Shown: one piece after another, positions 29,644-37,675 of the stretch
How the letters are laid out: the number at the start of each line of letters is the position of its first letter
Numbering within the stretch: the first letter of the stretch is position 1
Assembly (NCBI RefSeq): GCF_000661915.1
Contig: NZ_CP007509.1
Coordinates: 4,353,501-4,417,500 of the forward strand
Reading direction: 5' to 3'
Length of the DNA: 64,000 nt
Source: Stutzerimonas decontaminans
GTDB taxonomy: Bacteria; Pseudomonadota; Gammaproteobacteria; Pseudomonadales; Pseudomonadaceae
The notes under the pieces: generated by a model
The model's database searches: none
Told to the model about the DNA's origin: nothing
Seen by the model: only the letters and a program-made list of their open reading frames with translations
Made by a program: the position numbers and the translations under genes

Positions 29644-31125
29644 TTATTCGATGCCGTATTTGTCCATCCAGTTGCTCAGCGTTTGCTGGCTTTTGAGGCC
29701 TAGCAGGCTGGCCGCCCGGGTCTTGTTATTGCCGGTAAGCGTCAGCGCCTTGCGCAGATAATGCCCGGCAACCTCGGCAATTACCCCTTGTAAATCAATG
29801 CCTTGAGATACATCTTGAGACAAGGAGCTCTTCTGCTCACGAGGCGATTGGAACATCGCCTGTTCAATATCCGCAGCGCCAATCACATCACCCGGGCACC
29901 AGAGGGCGGCGCGCAACAAGGTGGACTGCAACTCCCGCACATTGCCTCTCCACGGGTGATTAAGGATAAGATTTTTTGCTTCTGCGGAAATTTTCTTACC
30001 CTTTAGCGATTCGTCCCCTGCGACAATCCCACTCAACAGGGAGTCGGCCAACAACAGCAGGTCACCCTCGCGCTCACGCAGTGGCGGTAGATGCAGGACA
30101 CCGATGGCAACGCGATAGAAAAGATCCTCACGGAAGCCACCCTCTGCTACGGCTTGCATCAGATTGCGGTGAGTCGCGGTAATCAGACGCACATCCACTC
30201 TGACTTCCTGACTGCCACCTACCGGAGTCACTACACCCTCCTGCAGCACCCGCAACAGACGCACCTGGGCATCAGGAGCCAGCTCACCAAACTCGTCCAG
30301 GAACAGGGTTCCACCATCAGCCTGCTGGAAGACACCAGCTCGATTCTCAACAGCGCCTGTGAACGCGCCTTTGCGGTGACCAAACAATGTGGAGTCAATC
30401 AGCTCCGGCGGAATAGCGCCGCAGTTGACCGCTACAAATGGCCCTAATGATCGAGGACTGGCATTGTGAATCGCTCTGGCGAATAGCTCCTTGCCAGTGC
30501 CCGTTTCGCCATAGATCAGGACAGGCACCTGCTTTTGAGCAAGAACCTGCGCCTGCGCCTTGAGCCTGAACATGCGCTCACTCTGTGTAACGATGCTGTC
30601 AAAGGCCGCGTTGACTGGGGCCTGGCCGTCAGCAAGCTGAAGCAGCTTGTCACCCGTAATGGTGTTGGCTGCCGGCACATATTCCGCAGCAATCTCGAAT
30701 GGCACATCGACCTTCTGCACCCCCTGCTCTAACGAGGATTGGTAGAAGGTGACTGGATAGCGGGTCTTACCGAGCAAAATCCAAACCGCCTGCATGGCTG
30801 GCGTGCCGGGACTGAGCAGGATGGATAGCTGTGTGCCAGAGACATGCAGCCGCTTTAGGTGTGCATTGGCAGCCTGGTAGATATCTCCGAAATGCACCGG
30901 AGACCTAAGCGACTCATAGCTAAGATTGACCTGCGAATTCACCTGCTCACGCAGCCAGGCCAGGTAGGGCTCAACCTGCGCAGCCGGGTAAGAAGAGAGC
31001 AGTTCGACCTGATCGAAAGACTCCGCTTTCAGCGTCGAAAGCACAGGCCCAGCATCACTTCCTGATGGTGCTTTGAGGTCGTTTCCACCTACCCAGCAGA
31101 GCAGCACATTCTGCTTTTTAGCCAC
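29644..31125 (-). CDS. CARF-domain sigma-54-dependent transcriptional activator (RtcR-like)
   Basis: The 493-residue protein has three parts. Residues 1-180 form a Rossmann-like sensor with VLLCWVGGNDLKA at the start and QLSILLSPGTPAMQAVWI near residue 100, the glycine/threonine motif typical of CARF domains that bind cyclic oligonucleotides or RNA ends. Residues 185-420 are a sigma-54 AAA+ domain with YGETGTGKELFARA, the sigma-54-contacting GAFTGA loop, LFLDEFGEL and PWRGNVREL. The C-terminus is a Fis-type helix-turn-helix (NNKTRAASLLGLKSQQTLSN). A GTG at 31125 with AGGA upstream is preferred over a TTG at 31158. RtcR is the named relative with this architecture, but no rtcBA RNA-repair genes are here. 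The likely targets are the two sigma-54 promoters in this island. Confidence 0.85.
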   Translation of the reverse strand: MAKKQNVLLCWVGGNDLKAPSGSDAGPVLSTLKAESFDQVELLSSYPAAQVEPYLAWLREQVNSQVNLSYESLRSPVHFGDIYQAANAHLKRLHVSGTQLSILLSPGTPAMQAVWILLGKTRYPVTFYQSSLEQGVQKVDVPFEIAAEYVPAANTITGDKLLQLADGQAPVNAAFDSIVTQSERMFRLKAQAQVLAQKQVPVLIYGETGTGKELFARAIHNASPRSLGPFVAVNCGAIPPELIDSTLFGHRKGAFTGAVENRAGVFQQADGGTLFLDEFGELAPDAQVRLLRVLQEGVVTPVGGSQEVRVDVRLITATHRNLMQAVAEGGFREDLFYRVAIGVLHLPPLREREGDLLLLADSLLSGIVAGDESLKGKKISAEAKNLILNHPWRGNVRELQSTLLRAALWCPGDVIGAADIEQAMFQSPREQKSSLSQDVSQGIDLQGVIAEVAGHYLRKALTLTGNNKTRAASLLGLKSQQTLSNWMDKYGIE

Positions 31126-31158
31126 GCTTCCTAACCCTCTGCTTTTACTCGCTTCCAA

Positions 31159-31481
31159 ATGCGCGAATCACCCAGCACCGTGCTCCGCCTCACAGTTTCT
31201 GGATAGTAAACCATCTGGTTAGGTTCGGGCTGAGTGAGACGATGCGACTTGAAACGCATTAGCAAATGCGGGGCGAAGCAAGGTTTCTACAGGTGAGTAG
31301 GCGTTGCTGAAGGCAAAAGACTGTAGGACTGAAAATCCTACGTACCAGTGAGACAGAGTACGCTGACACTACCGATCCCCCGCGCCACCAGCCTGGGGGC
31401 TGGGTCGGGAGGCGGCTCGGGCTAATCATTGACCCACAGCCCCTGATCGCCCGCAGCAGCGAGGCTGCTCAGGACATAGCT
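31159..31481. other. Intergenic region between the integrase and the CARF activator
   Basis: No open frame with coding character is seen. The stretch should contain the promoter of the activator gene, but no clear -35/-10 pair stands out. It includes a hairpin that looks like a tRNA-Phe anticodon arm at 31323-31341 and several short G+C-rich inverted repeats near 31380-31420. Confidence 0.5.
31323..31341 (+). other. Hairpin resembling a tRNA-Phe anticodon arm
   Basis: A six-base-pair stem (GTAGGA/TCCTAC) closes a seven-base loop CTGAAAA, which is the standard anticodon loop for tRNA-Phe (T33, anticodon GAA, purine 37). Flanking bases do not form D, T or acceptor arms, so it is not a functional tRNA gene. 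It could be chance, a tRNA relic, or a regulatory mimic. Confidence 0.4.
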
Positions 31482-32855
31482 TTATTCCCCCTCATCATCT
31501 GGTGCAGAGGCCTCCATGCGCCGCCCGTAGAACCCTACCCAGTCCACGTCACCAAACTCCTTCTGCAGCAACCCCTTCAGATAGGCATGCCACCCCTGGA
31601 GAGCCTCAGCCTTTTCTTCAAAGTATGAGTAACGGTCATAGATCGCATCCACCGACAGGTCCTTATGGTTGAGGATGCGACTGCGCACGTCCTTGCCCAA
31701 GCCATGCTTGGACATGTGCGTGGTTGCCGTACGGCGCAAGTCATGCACGGTCGGACGCGGATAGCCGTCTGCGACCCGCAGCAGGCTCTCCTCTTCAACA
31801 CGCTCTGGGTCCTTCAGATAGTCATCGTAGAAGCGGCGCATGGCGCGGTTGAGTGAGGGCTGTGTCTGCGGCTTGGCGGGCCAGCGCCCCGGAAACACGT
31901 ACTGCCCCGGGCTCGGCAATTTTCTACTGTCAGCCCAGCGCTCAGGGTCACTCGACATCACGTTCTGAACCTGCCGCTCACGCAGGTATTTCAGAATGCT
32001 CAGCACATCCTCGGAAAGCGGAATGGCAATCGGGTTTTCGTTTTTTTCAAACAGGCCACTGCGGTCCCAGATCACATCGTCGAGATCAATGTCGACCCAA
32101 CGCATGGTGACGATGCGCCCGGAACGCTGCGCCAGCATCAGACTCAGCAACAGCGAAAACCGCGTATTGGTTGTCAGCGAGGCACCGGCCAGCTGGTGCA
32201 GAAACCACACCAACTCATGCCGGTTAAGGCTGCGCTCGCGGCGTTTTTCCTTGGCGACACGCGGCATCTTCACCAGCGGTGTGGCCTCAAGAATCTGCCG
32301 CTCCACGCAGAAGTTGAACAGCTTGCGGATCACGGACAGCAGGCGGTTGGCCTGCACCGGCGCGGTTTTGGCTTTGTGATCAAGCAGCGCAATCACCTCC
32401 TTGCGCCTGATGTCAGCAATTTTGGTCTTGCCCAGGTGGGGGACAAACTCGCTGCGCAGCATGCGCTCATCCTCACGCCACGACTTCTTGTTCTTTTCGG
32501 CCCACTCCAGGTAGCTGACAATCGCCTCTTCGAGCGTCGGGCTAGTGCGGTACGCAACCAACTCGACGAGCTTCTTCTTCCCAGGATCGACGCCCTGCTT
32601 GAGCAGCTCCCCCGCCTGCGCGGCCTTAGCACGCGCCTCAGCGAGGGACAGCTCGGGGTATTTGCCCAGGGTCAGACGCCGAGAGTCGCCATGAAAGCTG
32701 TAGAGCAAGATGAAACTTATGCATGTTTTGTTGACCCGCACGCCGAAGGTACCCTGCCCGGGCATGGGCGGATCGAGGTAGTCCTGACGGCCTTTTTGCG
32801 GGTCGTACTTGAGCCGTTGGAGGATGTGCTCCTTCATCGCCACGCGCTGTTTCAT
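31482..32855 (-). CDS. P4-type tyrosine integrase of the island
   Basis: The 457-residue integrase has an N-terminal DUF4102/arm-binding region (LTLGKYPELSLAEARAKA near residue 65), a SAM-like core-binding domain (about 115-205) and a catalytic domain with the Arg of LAQRSGRIVTMRW, VHDLRRTATTHM, ILNHKD and the nucleophilic Tyr in YDRYSY near the C-terminus. The ATG at 32855 has AGGAG seven bases upstream. It faces away from the tRNA-Thr half-site at 33069-33118 and is preceded by two perfect 20-bp repeats that probably serve as arm sites. The gene appears intact, so the island may still be able to excise. Confidence 0.92.
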   Translation of the reverse strand: MKQRVAMKEHILQRLKYDPQKGRQDYLDPPMPGQGTFGVRVNKTCISFILLYSFHGDSRRLTLGKYPELSLAEARAKAAQAGELLKQGVDPGKKKLVELVAYRTSPTLEEAIVSYLEWAEKNKKSWREDERMLRSEFVPHLGKTKIADIRRKEVIALLDHKAKTAPVQANRLLSVIRKLFNFCVERQILEATPLVKMPRVAKEKRRERSLNRHELVWFLHQLAGASLTTNTRFSLLLSLMLAQRSGRIVTMRWVDIDLDDVIWDRSGLFEKNENPIAIPLSEDVLSILKYLRERQVQNVMSSDPERWADSRKLPSPGQYVFPGRWPAKPQTQPSLNRAMRRFYDDYLKDPERVEEESLLRVADGYPRPTVHDLRRTATTHMSKHGLGKDVRSRILNHKDLSVDAIYDRYSYFEEKAEALQGWHAYLKGLLQKEFGDVDWVGFYGRRMEASAPDDEGE

Positions 32856-32877
32856 CTGCCCGCTCCTGACCAATTCC

Positions 32878-32928
32878 GGGGTAGGTTTGGGGTAGGACTA
32901 TAGCCCACGGGGTAGGTTTGGGGTAGGA
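32878..32928. repeat. Paired 20-bp direct repeats upstream of the integrase
   Basis: Two identical 20-base units, at 32878-32897 and 32909-32928, start 31 bases apart, that is three helical turns. Each is itself a doublet of ggggtagg. The position between the integrase start and the attachment site, and the helical phasing, fit arm-type integrase binding sites. They may also allow the integrase to control its own promoter. Confidence 0.7.
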
Positions 32929-33068
32929 ATTTGACTAAAGATTAAACAGCGGTTAGATTTTTCAACGCAGCCCAGTAAAATCGACTTATCCCTTTATATT
33001 CATGCATTTACATAGCCTAAATGCTTGTCAATTTTGCTGATACGACCTGTGGAAAACCTGCATTTTAC

Positions 33069-33118
33069 ACTGACTTGTAATCAGTAGGTCCCGGGTTCGA
33101 CTCCTGGTGCCGGCACCA
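33069..33118 (+). other. Island attachment site: 3' half of tRNA-Thr(TGT)
   Basis: Fifty bases match the anticodon arm, variable loop, T arm (ggttcgactcc) and 3' acceptor strand through CCA of a Pseudomonas tRNA-Thr with anticodon TGT. The 5' half (acceptor strand and D arm) is absent: upstream of 33069 the sequence is AT-rich and unrelated. This is the duplicate made when an island enters the 3' end of a tRNA gene. The intact tRNA-Thr should lie at the other island end, left of this window. The region 32929-33068 holds no gene. Confidence 0.85.
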
Positions 33119-33124
33119 CGATTA

Positions 33125-33153
33125 AAAGGCTCGCAGAAATGCGGGCCTTTTTC
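33125..33153 (+). terminator. Rho-independent terminator after the tRNA-Thr copy
   Basis: AAAGGC-t-CGC pairs with GCG-g-GCCTTT around a six-base loop and runs into a T tract. It sits seven bases after the CCA end and is probably the original tRNA-Thr terminator of the chromosome. Confidence 0.8.
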
Positions 33154-33366
33154 GTTCTTAGAAATCAACTTCTTTGATGCATTGCTTGACGGCGCCCTCC
33201 TGCAACGTCGATTGGTGCCGCGAGCATTGAGCTAGCCCAGCGTTTACGCTAGCTCTGGGGGGCTTCCCCCTCAGTAATGCCCCCTACTGTCTTTCTCAAC
33301 TACGTTCCAGAGGTTCGGCTGTTCTCGAGTAAACTCCCGAGGCGCGTCGACTATAGGGAATGCCGT
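33154..33366. other. Intergenic region before the secretion locus
   Basis: About 210 bases lie between the tRNA terminator and the first secretion gene. An upstream in-frame extension of that gene from 33277 lacks protein-like character and would bury its signal peptide, so it is treated as leader. An inverted repeat near 33225-33265 (gctagcccagcgtt / acgctagctctggggggc) is visible. No confident promoter was found. Confidence 0.5.
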
Positions 33367-34137
33367 ATGAAAAACATGCTATTGGCGCTGCTGAGCCTAT
33401 TGGGTACTACGGCTTGGGCGGAGGTGCCGCCAATTGATGCCCCGCTTCTAACTTTTTCTACAGCAATCAATACGGAGCGAGCTGCTCGTGGCGTATTACG
33501 CGCCCGCGATCAGGCGCTGCTGTCCAGTGAACTGGCAGGCCGCATCATCGAAATGCCCTATTCCGACGGTCAGGACTTTAAGAAGGGTGATGTGCTGGTG
33601 CGCTTTGATTGCAGTGCTTACCAGGCTCAGCTGAGTGCGGCCCAGGCGGCTGGTCGGGCCGCTCGCGAAGAGCTGGCTCACAAGAAGCAATTGGCGGCCC
33701 TGAACTCTGTCGGCCGTTTTGAAGTGGCCTTGGCCGAGGCCAGACACGCCCAAGCCCTCGCGGAAACACAGGTTTTTCAAGTACAGGTAAACCGCTGCAG
33801 CGTTATCGCTCCATTCGCTGGCCGCGTGGTGCAACGCCATGTGCGCCCCCACGAAAGCGTCGCAGCCGGTTCGGCGCTGCTGGAAATTGTCGACAATCGC
33901 ACGCTGGAGGTACACATCCTAGTATCGTCAAGCTGGTTCGAACGCGTCGTACCCGGTACTGCATTTCAGTTCACGCCGGATGAAACCGGCCAACCCTTGC
34001 AGGTCCAAATCAAACGCTTGGGCGCGCGCATCGACGAAGGCAGCCAGACCCTGCTACTGATCGGCAGCCTGCCCGAGGACGCTAAAGGCCTGCTCGCCGG
34101 TATGAGTGGAACCGCCCAATTTCAGGTGGCGGAATGA
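33367..34137 (+). CDS. Periplasmic membrane-fusion protein (HlyD/RND-MFP type)
   Basis: The 256-residue protein begins with a cleavable signal peptide (MKNMLLALLSLLGTTAWA), which sets the start at 33367. The mature part has a first lipoyl half (LLSSELAGRIIEMPYSDGQDF then KGDVLVRFD, about residues 50-80), a short alpha-helical hairpin (about 85-140) and a second lipoyl half (VIAPFAGRVVQRHVRPHESV, about 145-175), then a beta-barrel. It is shorter than usual efflux adaptors. Its stop overlaps the next start (ATGA). It should bridge inner-membrane and TolC-like components encoded in the same locus. Confidence 0.85.
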   Translation: MKNMLLALLSLLGTTAWAEVPPIDAPLLTFSTAINTERAARGVLRARDQALLSSELAGRIIEMPYSDGQDFKKGDVLVRFDCSAYQAQLSAAQAAGRAAREELAHKKQLAALNSVGRFEVALAEARHAQALAETQVFQVQVNRCSVIAPFAGRVVQRHVRPHESVAAGSALLEIVDNRTLEVHILVSSSWFERVVPGTAFQFTPDETGQPLQVQIKRLGARIDEGSQTLLLIGSLPEDAKGLLAGMSGTAQFQVAE

Positions 34138-35453
34138 ACGCACCGCTGCCCGGCACGACTGAACGGGTTTTCGCCCTGTTCCTCGGCCTCGAGCAGCAGG
34201 CGCGCAAGGCCGCTAGCACCGAGCAACTAGCCTTCGCCATGGTCAATGACGGCCAGGCGCTGTTCGGCTTTCGTCATGCCGCCCTGCTGATTGCCGGGAA
34301 GGTACAGGCCCTGACAGGCATCAGCGTGGTGGAAGCGCACGCGCCCTTCGTCGCCTTCGTCGAGCGCGCGGCCGCGACCCTGCTAGAACATGGCCGACTG
34401 GATGAAGGCCACTGCGTCGACCCGGCGCAGCTGGACGAGCAGACCCGTCTCGACATGAACGCCCTGTCCGCGCCGCATGCCTACTGGCTGCCTTTGAAGA
34501 ACCGCAGCGGCGTAACCTTCGGCGGCCTGTGGCTGGCACGCGACCAAGCATTCAGCAACGCCGAGCAATCCCTGCTCCAACAGTCGGCCGACACATACGC
34601 CCACGCCTGGCTCGCCCTGCAACCGCGCAAGCCGTGGCGCATGCGCTGGCCGCGTCGTAAGTTGCTGGCGGTTGCCGCCGCGCTCTCGCTATTGCTGCTG
34701 ATTCCAGTGCGCCAGTCGGTGCTGGCCCCCGCTGAGGTCGTGCCATTGGGTGGCCGTGTGGTGTCGGCGCCGCTCGATGGCGTAATCACCGAATTTCTGG
34801 TCAAGCCCAACCAGAGCGTCGCGGCCGGTGACCTGCTGGTGCGCTTCGATGCCACCAGTCTCAAAGCCCAGGCCGATGTCGCAGAACGCGCCCTGGGCGT
34901 GGCCGAAGCAGAACTCAAGGCCAACAGCCAGCGGGCCTTCGCCGATGCCGAATCCAGCGCCCGCCTGGATCTTTTGGCTGCGCGCGTCGAACAGAAACGC
35001 GCTGAACGCGACTACGCCCAGCAGTTGCTGGCCCGCAGCGAAGTACGCGCCGAACGATCAGGTATCGCCGTATTTGCCGATGCCGAACGCCTGACCGGAA
35101 AACCGGTACAGACCGGCGAGCGCCTGATGCAGATTGCCGATCCGATCCAAGCGGAATTGCGCATCGAACTGCCGGTCGGCGATGCCATCGCCCTACAGCC
35201 CGGTGCCGAAGTGGCGCTGTTTCTCGACAGCGACCCGCTCAACCGGCACGAGGCACGGCTGGAGCGCTCTGCCTACGAGGCGCAGAACACCGCAGCCGGT
35301 CAGTTGGCCTACCGCCTCGACGCCACCTTCGTCGAGACGCCGCCGCGAATCGGCTTGCGTGGCACGGCCAAGCTGTTCGGCGAGCGTGCGCCACTGGCTT
35401 ATTACCTGTTGCGCCGGCCCCTAGCCGCGGTGCGGCAGAGTTTGGGGTTGTGA
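34134..35453 (+). CDS. GAF-domain plus HlyD-type membrane-fusion protein
   Basis: The 439-residue protein has a cytoplasmic N-terminal region of about 160 residues that reads as a GAF domain (LAFAMVNDGQALFGFRHAAL through YWLPLKNRSGVTFGGLWLAR). One transmembrane helix follows (KLLAVAAALSLLLLIPV, about residues 178-195), then a periplasmic HlyD part: lipoyl halves GVITEFLVKPNQSVAAGDLL and VFADAERLTGKPVQTGERLM around a coiled-coil hairpin. A ligand-sensing GAF domain joined to an export adaptor is unusual. The gene overlaps both neighbours by a few bases, so the three adaptor genes are translationally coupled. Confidence 0.82.
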   Translation: MNAPLPGTTERVFALFLGLEQQARKAASTEQLAFAMVNDGQALFGFRHAALLIAGKVQALTGISVVEAHAPFVAFVERAAATLLEHGRLDEGHCVDPAQLDEQTRLDMNALSAPHAYWLPLKNRSGVTFGGLWLARDQAFSNAEQSLLQQSADTYAHAWLALQPRKPWRMRWPRRKLLAVAAALSLLLLIPVRQSVLAPAEVVPLGGRVVSAPLDGVITEFLVKPNQSVAAGDLLVRFDATSLKAQADVAERALGVAEAELKANSQRAFADAESSARLDLLAARVEQKRAERDYAQQLLARSEVRAERSGIAVFADAERLTGKPVQTGERLMQIADPIQAELRIELPVGDAIALQPGAEVALFLDSDPLNRHEARLERSAYEAQNTAAGQLAYRLDATFVETPPRIGLRGTAKLFGERAPLAYYLLRRPLAAVRQSLGL

Positions 35454-37546
35454 TGCTGCCCGCCTTGCGCGCCGATCTGCAGCTATCGCCGGCTGCCCCT
35501 GGCCTCGACGGCGCGCCGCAATGGACGCTGGCCGACCCGCTGCGTGGTCGCTACTTCAAGCTTGGCGCCGCCGCTGTGCGCCTGCTGCGGCATTGGCCCC
35601 TGGGCGATCCGCAGCATGTGCTGGCTGCCGCCAACGCCGAGCCGGGCCTGCCCCTAGGCAAAACTGAACTGGAAGAAATGCTGAGCTTTCTCAGTCACCA
35701 TGACCTGGTCGCCGCCCTGGATGACAAGCAGCGCGCCAGCTACGCCATGAAGGCAGCCGCCCAACAGCAGAGCCCCTGGAAGCGGGTGCTGCATCAATAT
35801 CTATTCTTCCGCATTCCACTTTGGCGTCCGGATCCCTTCCTCAATCGCGCCTGGCCGGTACTCAAGCGACATGGCCCTTGGCTGCTGCGCTGGGGTCTGC
35901 CGCTGGTCTTCGTCCTTGGCCTGTTCCTAGTGATACGCGACTGGCAGCGCTTTCTCACCACCTTCCCCCATCTGTTCAGCCTCGGTGGTGCCCTGGCGTT
36001 CGGCGTGGCCCTGACCTTCGCCAAGCTCTGTCATGAATTCGGCCATGCCTTCATGGCCAAGCGCGCCGGTTGCCGAGTGCAGAGCATGGGCCTGGCCTTC
36101 ATGGTGCTGCTGCCCATGTTCTACACCGATGTCAGCGACGCCTGGCGCGTGCGTGACCGCCGCTCACGGCTGCTGATCGGCGCTGGCGGCGTGCTCGCCG
36201 AACTGCTGTTGGCGGTACTGGCACTGCTGGCCTGGTCATTGCTGCCGGACGGCCCCCTGCGCACCTCGGCCTTCATGCTGGCCAGCGCCACCTGGATCAC
36301 TACCCTGGTGATCAACCTCAACCCCTTCATGCGCTTCGATGGTTATTTTCTGATCAGCGACCTGTGGGGTGTGGACAACCTGCAACACCGCGCCTTCGCC
36401 CTGTGCCGATGGCGCCTGCGCGAGGCACTGTTCGGTTATGGCGAACCGGCGCCCGAGCCCTGGTCATCGAGCATGACCAAGCGCCTGCTGATCTGGGGCT
36501 ATGGCTCCTGGCTCTGGCGCGCGATCCTGTTCCTCGGTATTGCCCTGGCGGTCTACCACCTGTTCTTCAAGGTGCTTGGCATATTCCTGATGCTGGTGGA
36601 ACTGCTCTGGTTCATAGGCTTGCCCATCTGGCGCGAGCTGGGCGAATGGTGGCAACGCCGCGAACAGGCCGAATCGCGCAAAGTGCTGATCACTGGCCTG
36701 GGCCTTGGTACGGTACTGCTGGTGCTGATCGTGCCCTGGCGCAGTTCGGTGGAAATACCAGCCCTGCTGGAAGCATCGCGCACCCACGGCCTGCATGCGC
36801 CGGTGGCGGCGCGTCTGAAGGCCGTGCACGTGCAAGACGGTCAGACGGTGGCTGCCGGCGATCTGCTGCTGGAACTGGACTCGCCCGACCTGGACTCACG
36901 GCAAACCATCGTTCGTCGTGAGATCGAGATTCTGCAACTGCAGCTACGCCGCCTGTCTGCGCGCAGCGAAACGGCGGCCGACGCCGGCGTCCTCCAACAG
37001 CGCCTGGCCGAGGCCGTGGCCGAATACCGCGGCCTCGCCGCGCAACGTGAGCGTCTGCAGATACGCACGCCTCAGACCGGCGTGGTGCGCGATCTGCAGC
37101 GCGACCTAAGCGCGGATCGCTGGCTGCATCCCGCCGAGCCGCTGGCGCGCATCGTCGAGCCCGGGCTGCGCCTGCGCGGCTATCTGGCCGAAGAGAACCT
37201 CTGGCGAGTCGAAACGGGCAGCGTTGGGCGCTTCATCCCCGATGACCCGGCACGCCCCGCCATGTCGGTGCGCCTGGATGAAGTGGATGCCACCGGCGTC
37301 GCCTATCTGGAGCTGGAAGCGCTCAGTTCCGACAACAGCGGCCCGATCGCCGTACGCCGCAACGCCCAGCAGCGCGCTGAACCCGTGCAGGCACAATACG
37401 GTGTACGCCTGAGCCTGCTCGATAACGACACTCACCCTGCTCATCCGCTGCGCGGCATGGTGCTGCTCGATGGTGAGCGGCAGTCGCTGCTGGGCGCTGC
37501 CTGGCGGCGGATCGCGGCACTCGGCGTGCGCGAAAGCGGATTTTAG
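35453..37546 (+). CDS. Polytopic M50-type metalloprotease fused to a HlyD domain
   Basis: The 697-residue inner-membrane protein has a cytoplasmic N-terminal PqqD-like region (residues 20-100), then a site-2-protease-like membrane domain with the zinc motif HEFGHA (His194, Glu195, His198) and the third ligand region NLNPFMRFDGYF (Asp296). Several further membrane helices follow, to about residue 430. The C-terminal 250 residues are a periplasmic HlyD adaptor with lipoyl halves (GLHAPVAARLKAVHVQDGQT; IRTPQTGVVRDL) around a coiled coil. Both catalytic motifs look intact. The ATG at 35453 overlaps the previous TGA; a GTG at 35450 is possible. In a locus without an ABC ATPase it is the only polytopic inner-membrane component. 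Confidence 0.85.
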   Translation: MLPALRADLQLSPAAPGLDGAPQWTLADPLRGRYFKLGAAAVRLLRHWPLGDPQHVLAAANAEPGLPLGKTELEEMLSFLSHHDLVAALDDKQRASYAMKAAAQQQSPWKRVLHQYLFFRIPLWRPDPFLNRAWPVLKRHGPWLLRWGLPLVFVLGLFLVIRDWQRFLTTFPHLFSLGGALAFGVALTFAKLCHEFGHAFMAKRAGCRVQSMGLAFMVLLPMFYTDVSDAWRVRDRRSRLLIGAGGVLAELLLAVLALLAWSLLPDGPLRTSAFMLASATWITTLVINLNPFMRFDGYFLISDLWGVDNLQHRAFALCRWRLREALFGYGEPAPEPWSSSMTKRLLIWGYGSWLWRAILFLGIALAVYHLFFKVLGIFLMLVELLWFIGLPIWRELGEWWQRREQAESRKVLITGLGLGTVLLVLIVPWRSSVEIPALLEASRTHGLHAPVAARLKAVHVQDGQTVAAGDLLLELDSPDLDSRQTIVRREIEILQLQLRRLSARSETAADAGVLQQRLAEAVAEYRGLAAQRERLQIRTPQTGVVRDLQRDLSADRWLHPAEPLARIVEPGLRLRGYLAEENLWRVETGSVGRFIPDDPARPAMSVRLDEVDATGVAYLELEALSSDNSGPIAVRRNAQQRAEPVQAQYGVRLSLLDNDTHPAHPLRGMVLLDGERQSLLGAAWRRIAALGVRESGF

Positions 37547-37600
37547 GCCCCACTATCCATATGAGCCTGAACCCGCGGCCTGGTCATTACCTGAGGGCCA

Positions 37601-37675
37601 TTGACAGTTAGACTCAAAGCAATCCTAATCGGCCCTCCAACCTAATGGCATGATGCGATCGCAGGGAGCTGTTCC
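37601..37675 (+). promoter_or_regulatory. Leader of the adhesin gene with a possible -35 element
   Basis: A perfect TTGACA occurs at 37601-37606, but no convincing -10 box lies at the right spacing (cctaat at 37624-37629 is the nearest). AGGGAG at about 37662 is a good ribosome-binding site for the ATG at 37676. The 130-base gap after the M50 gene suggests the adhesin may have its own promoter. Confidence 0.3.

Noticed and set aside
29644..31125. Regulator of an rtcBA RNA-repair operon
   Set aside because: No RNA ligase RtcB or cyclase RtcA is encoded nearby; the adjacent sigma-54 promoter leads into hsdR.
31323..31341. Functional tRNA-Phe gene
   Set aside because: Only an anticodon arm can be drawn; there are no D, T or acceptor stems in the flanks.
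33069..33118. Complete tRNA-Thr gene
   Set aside because: The 5' acceptor strand and D arm are missing, so it is an att duplicate and not a functional gene.
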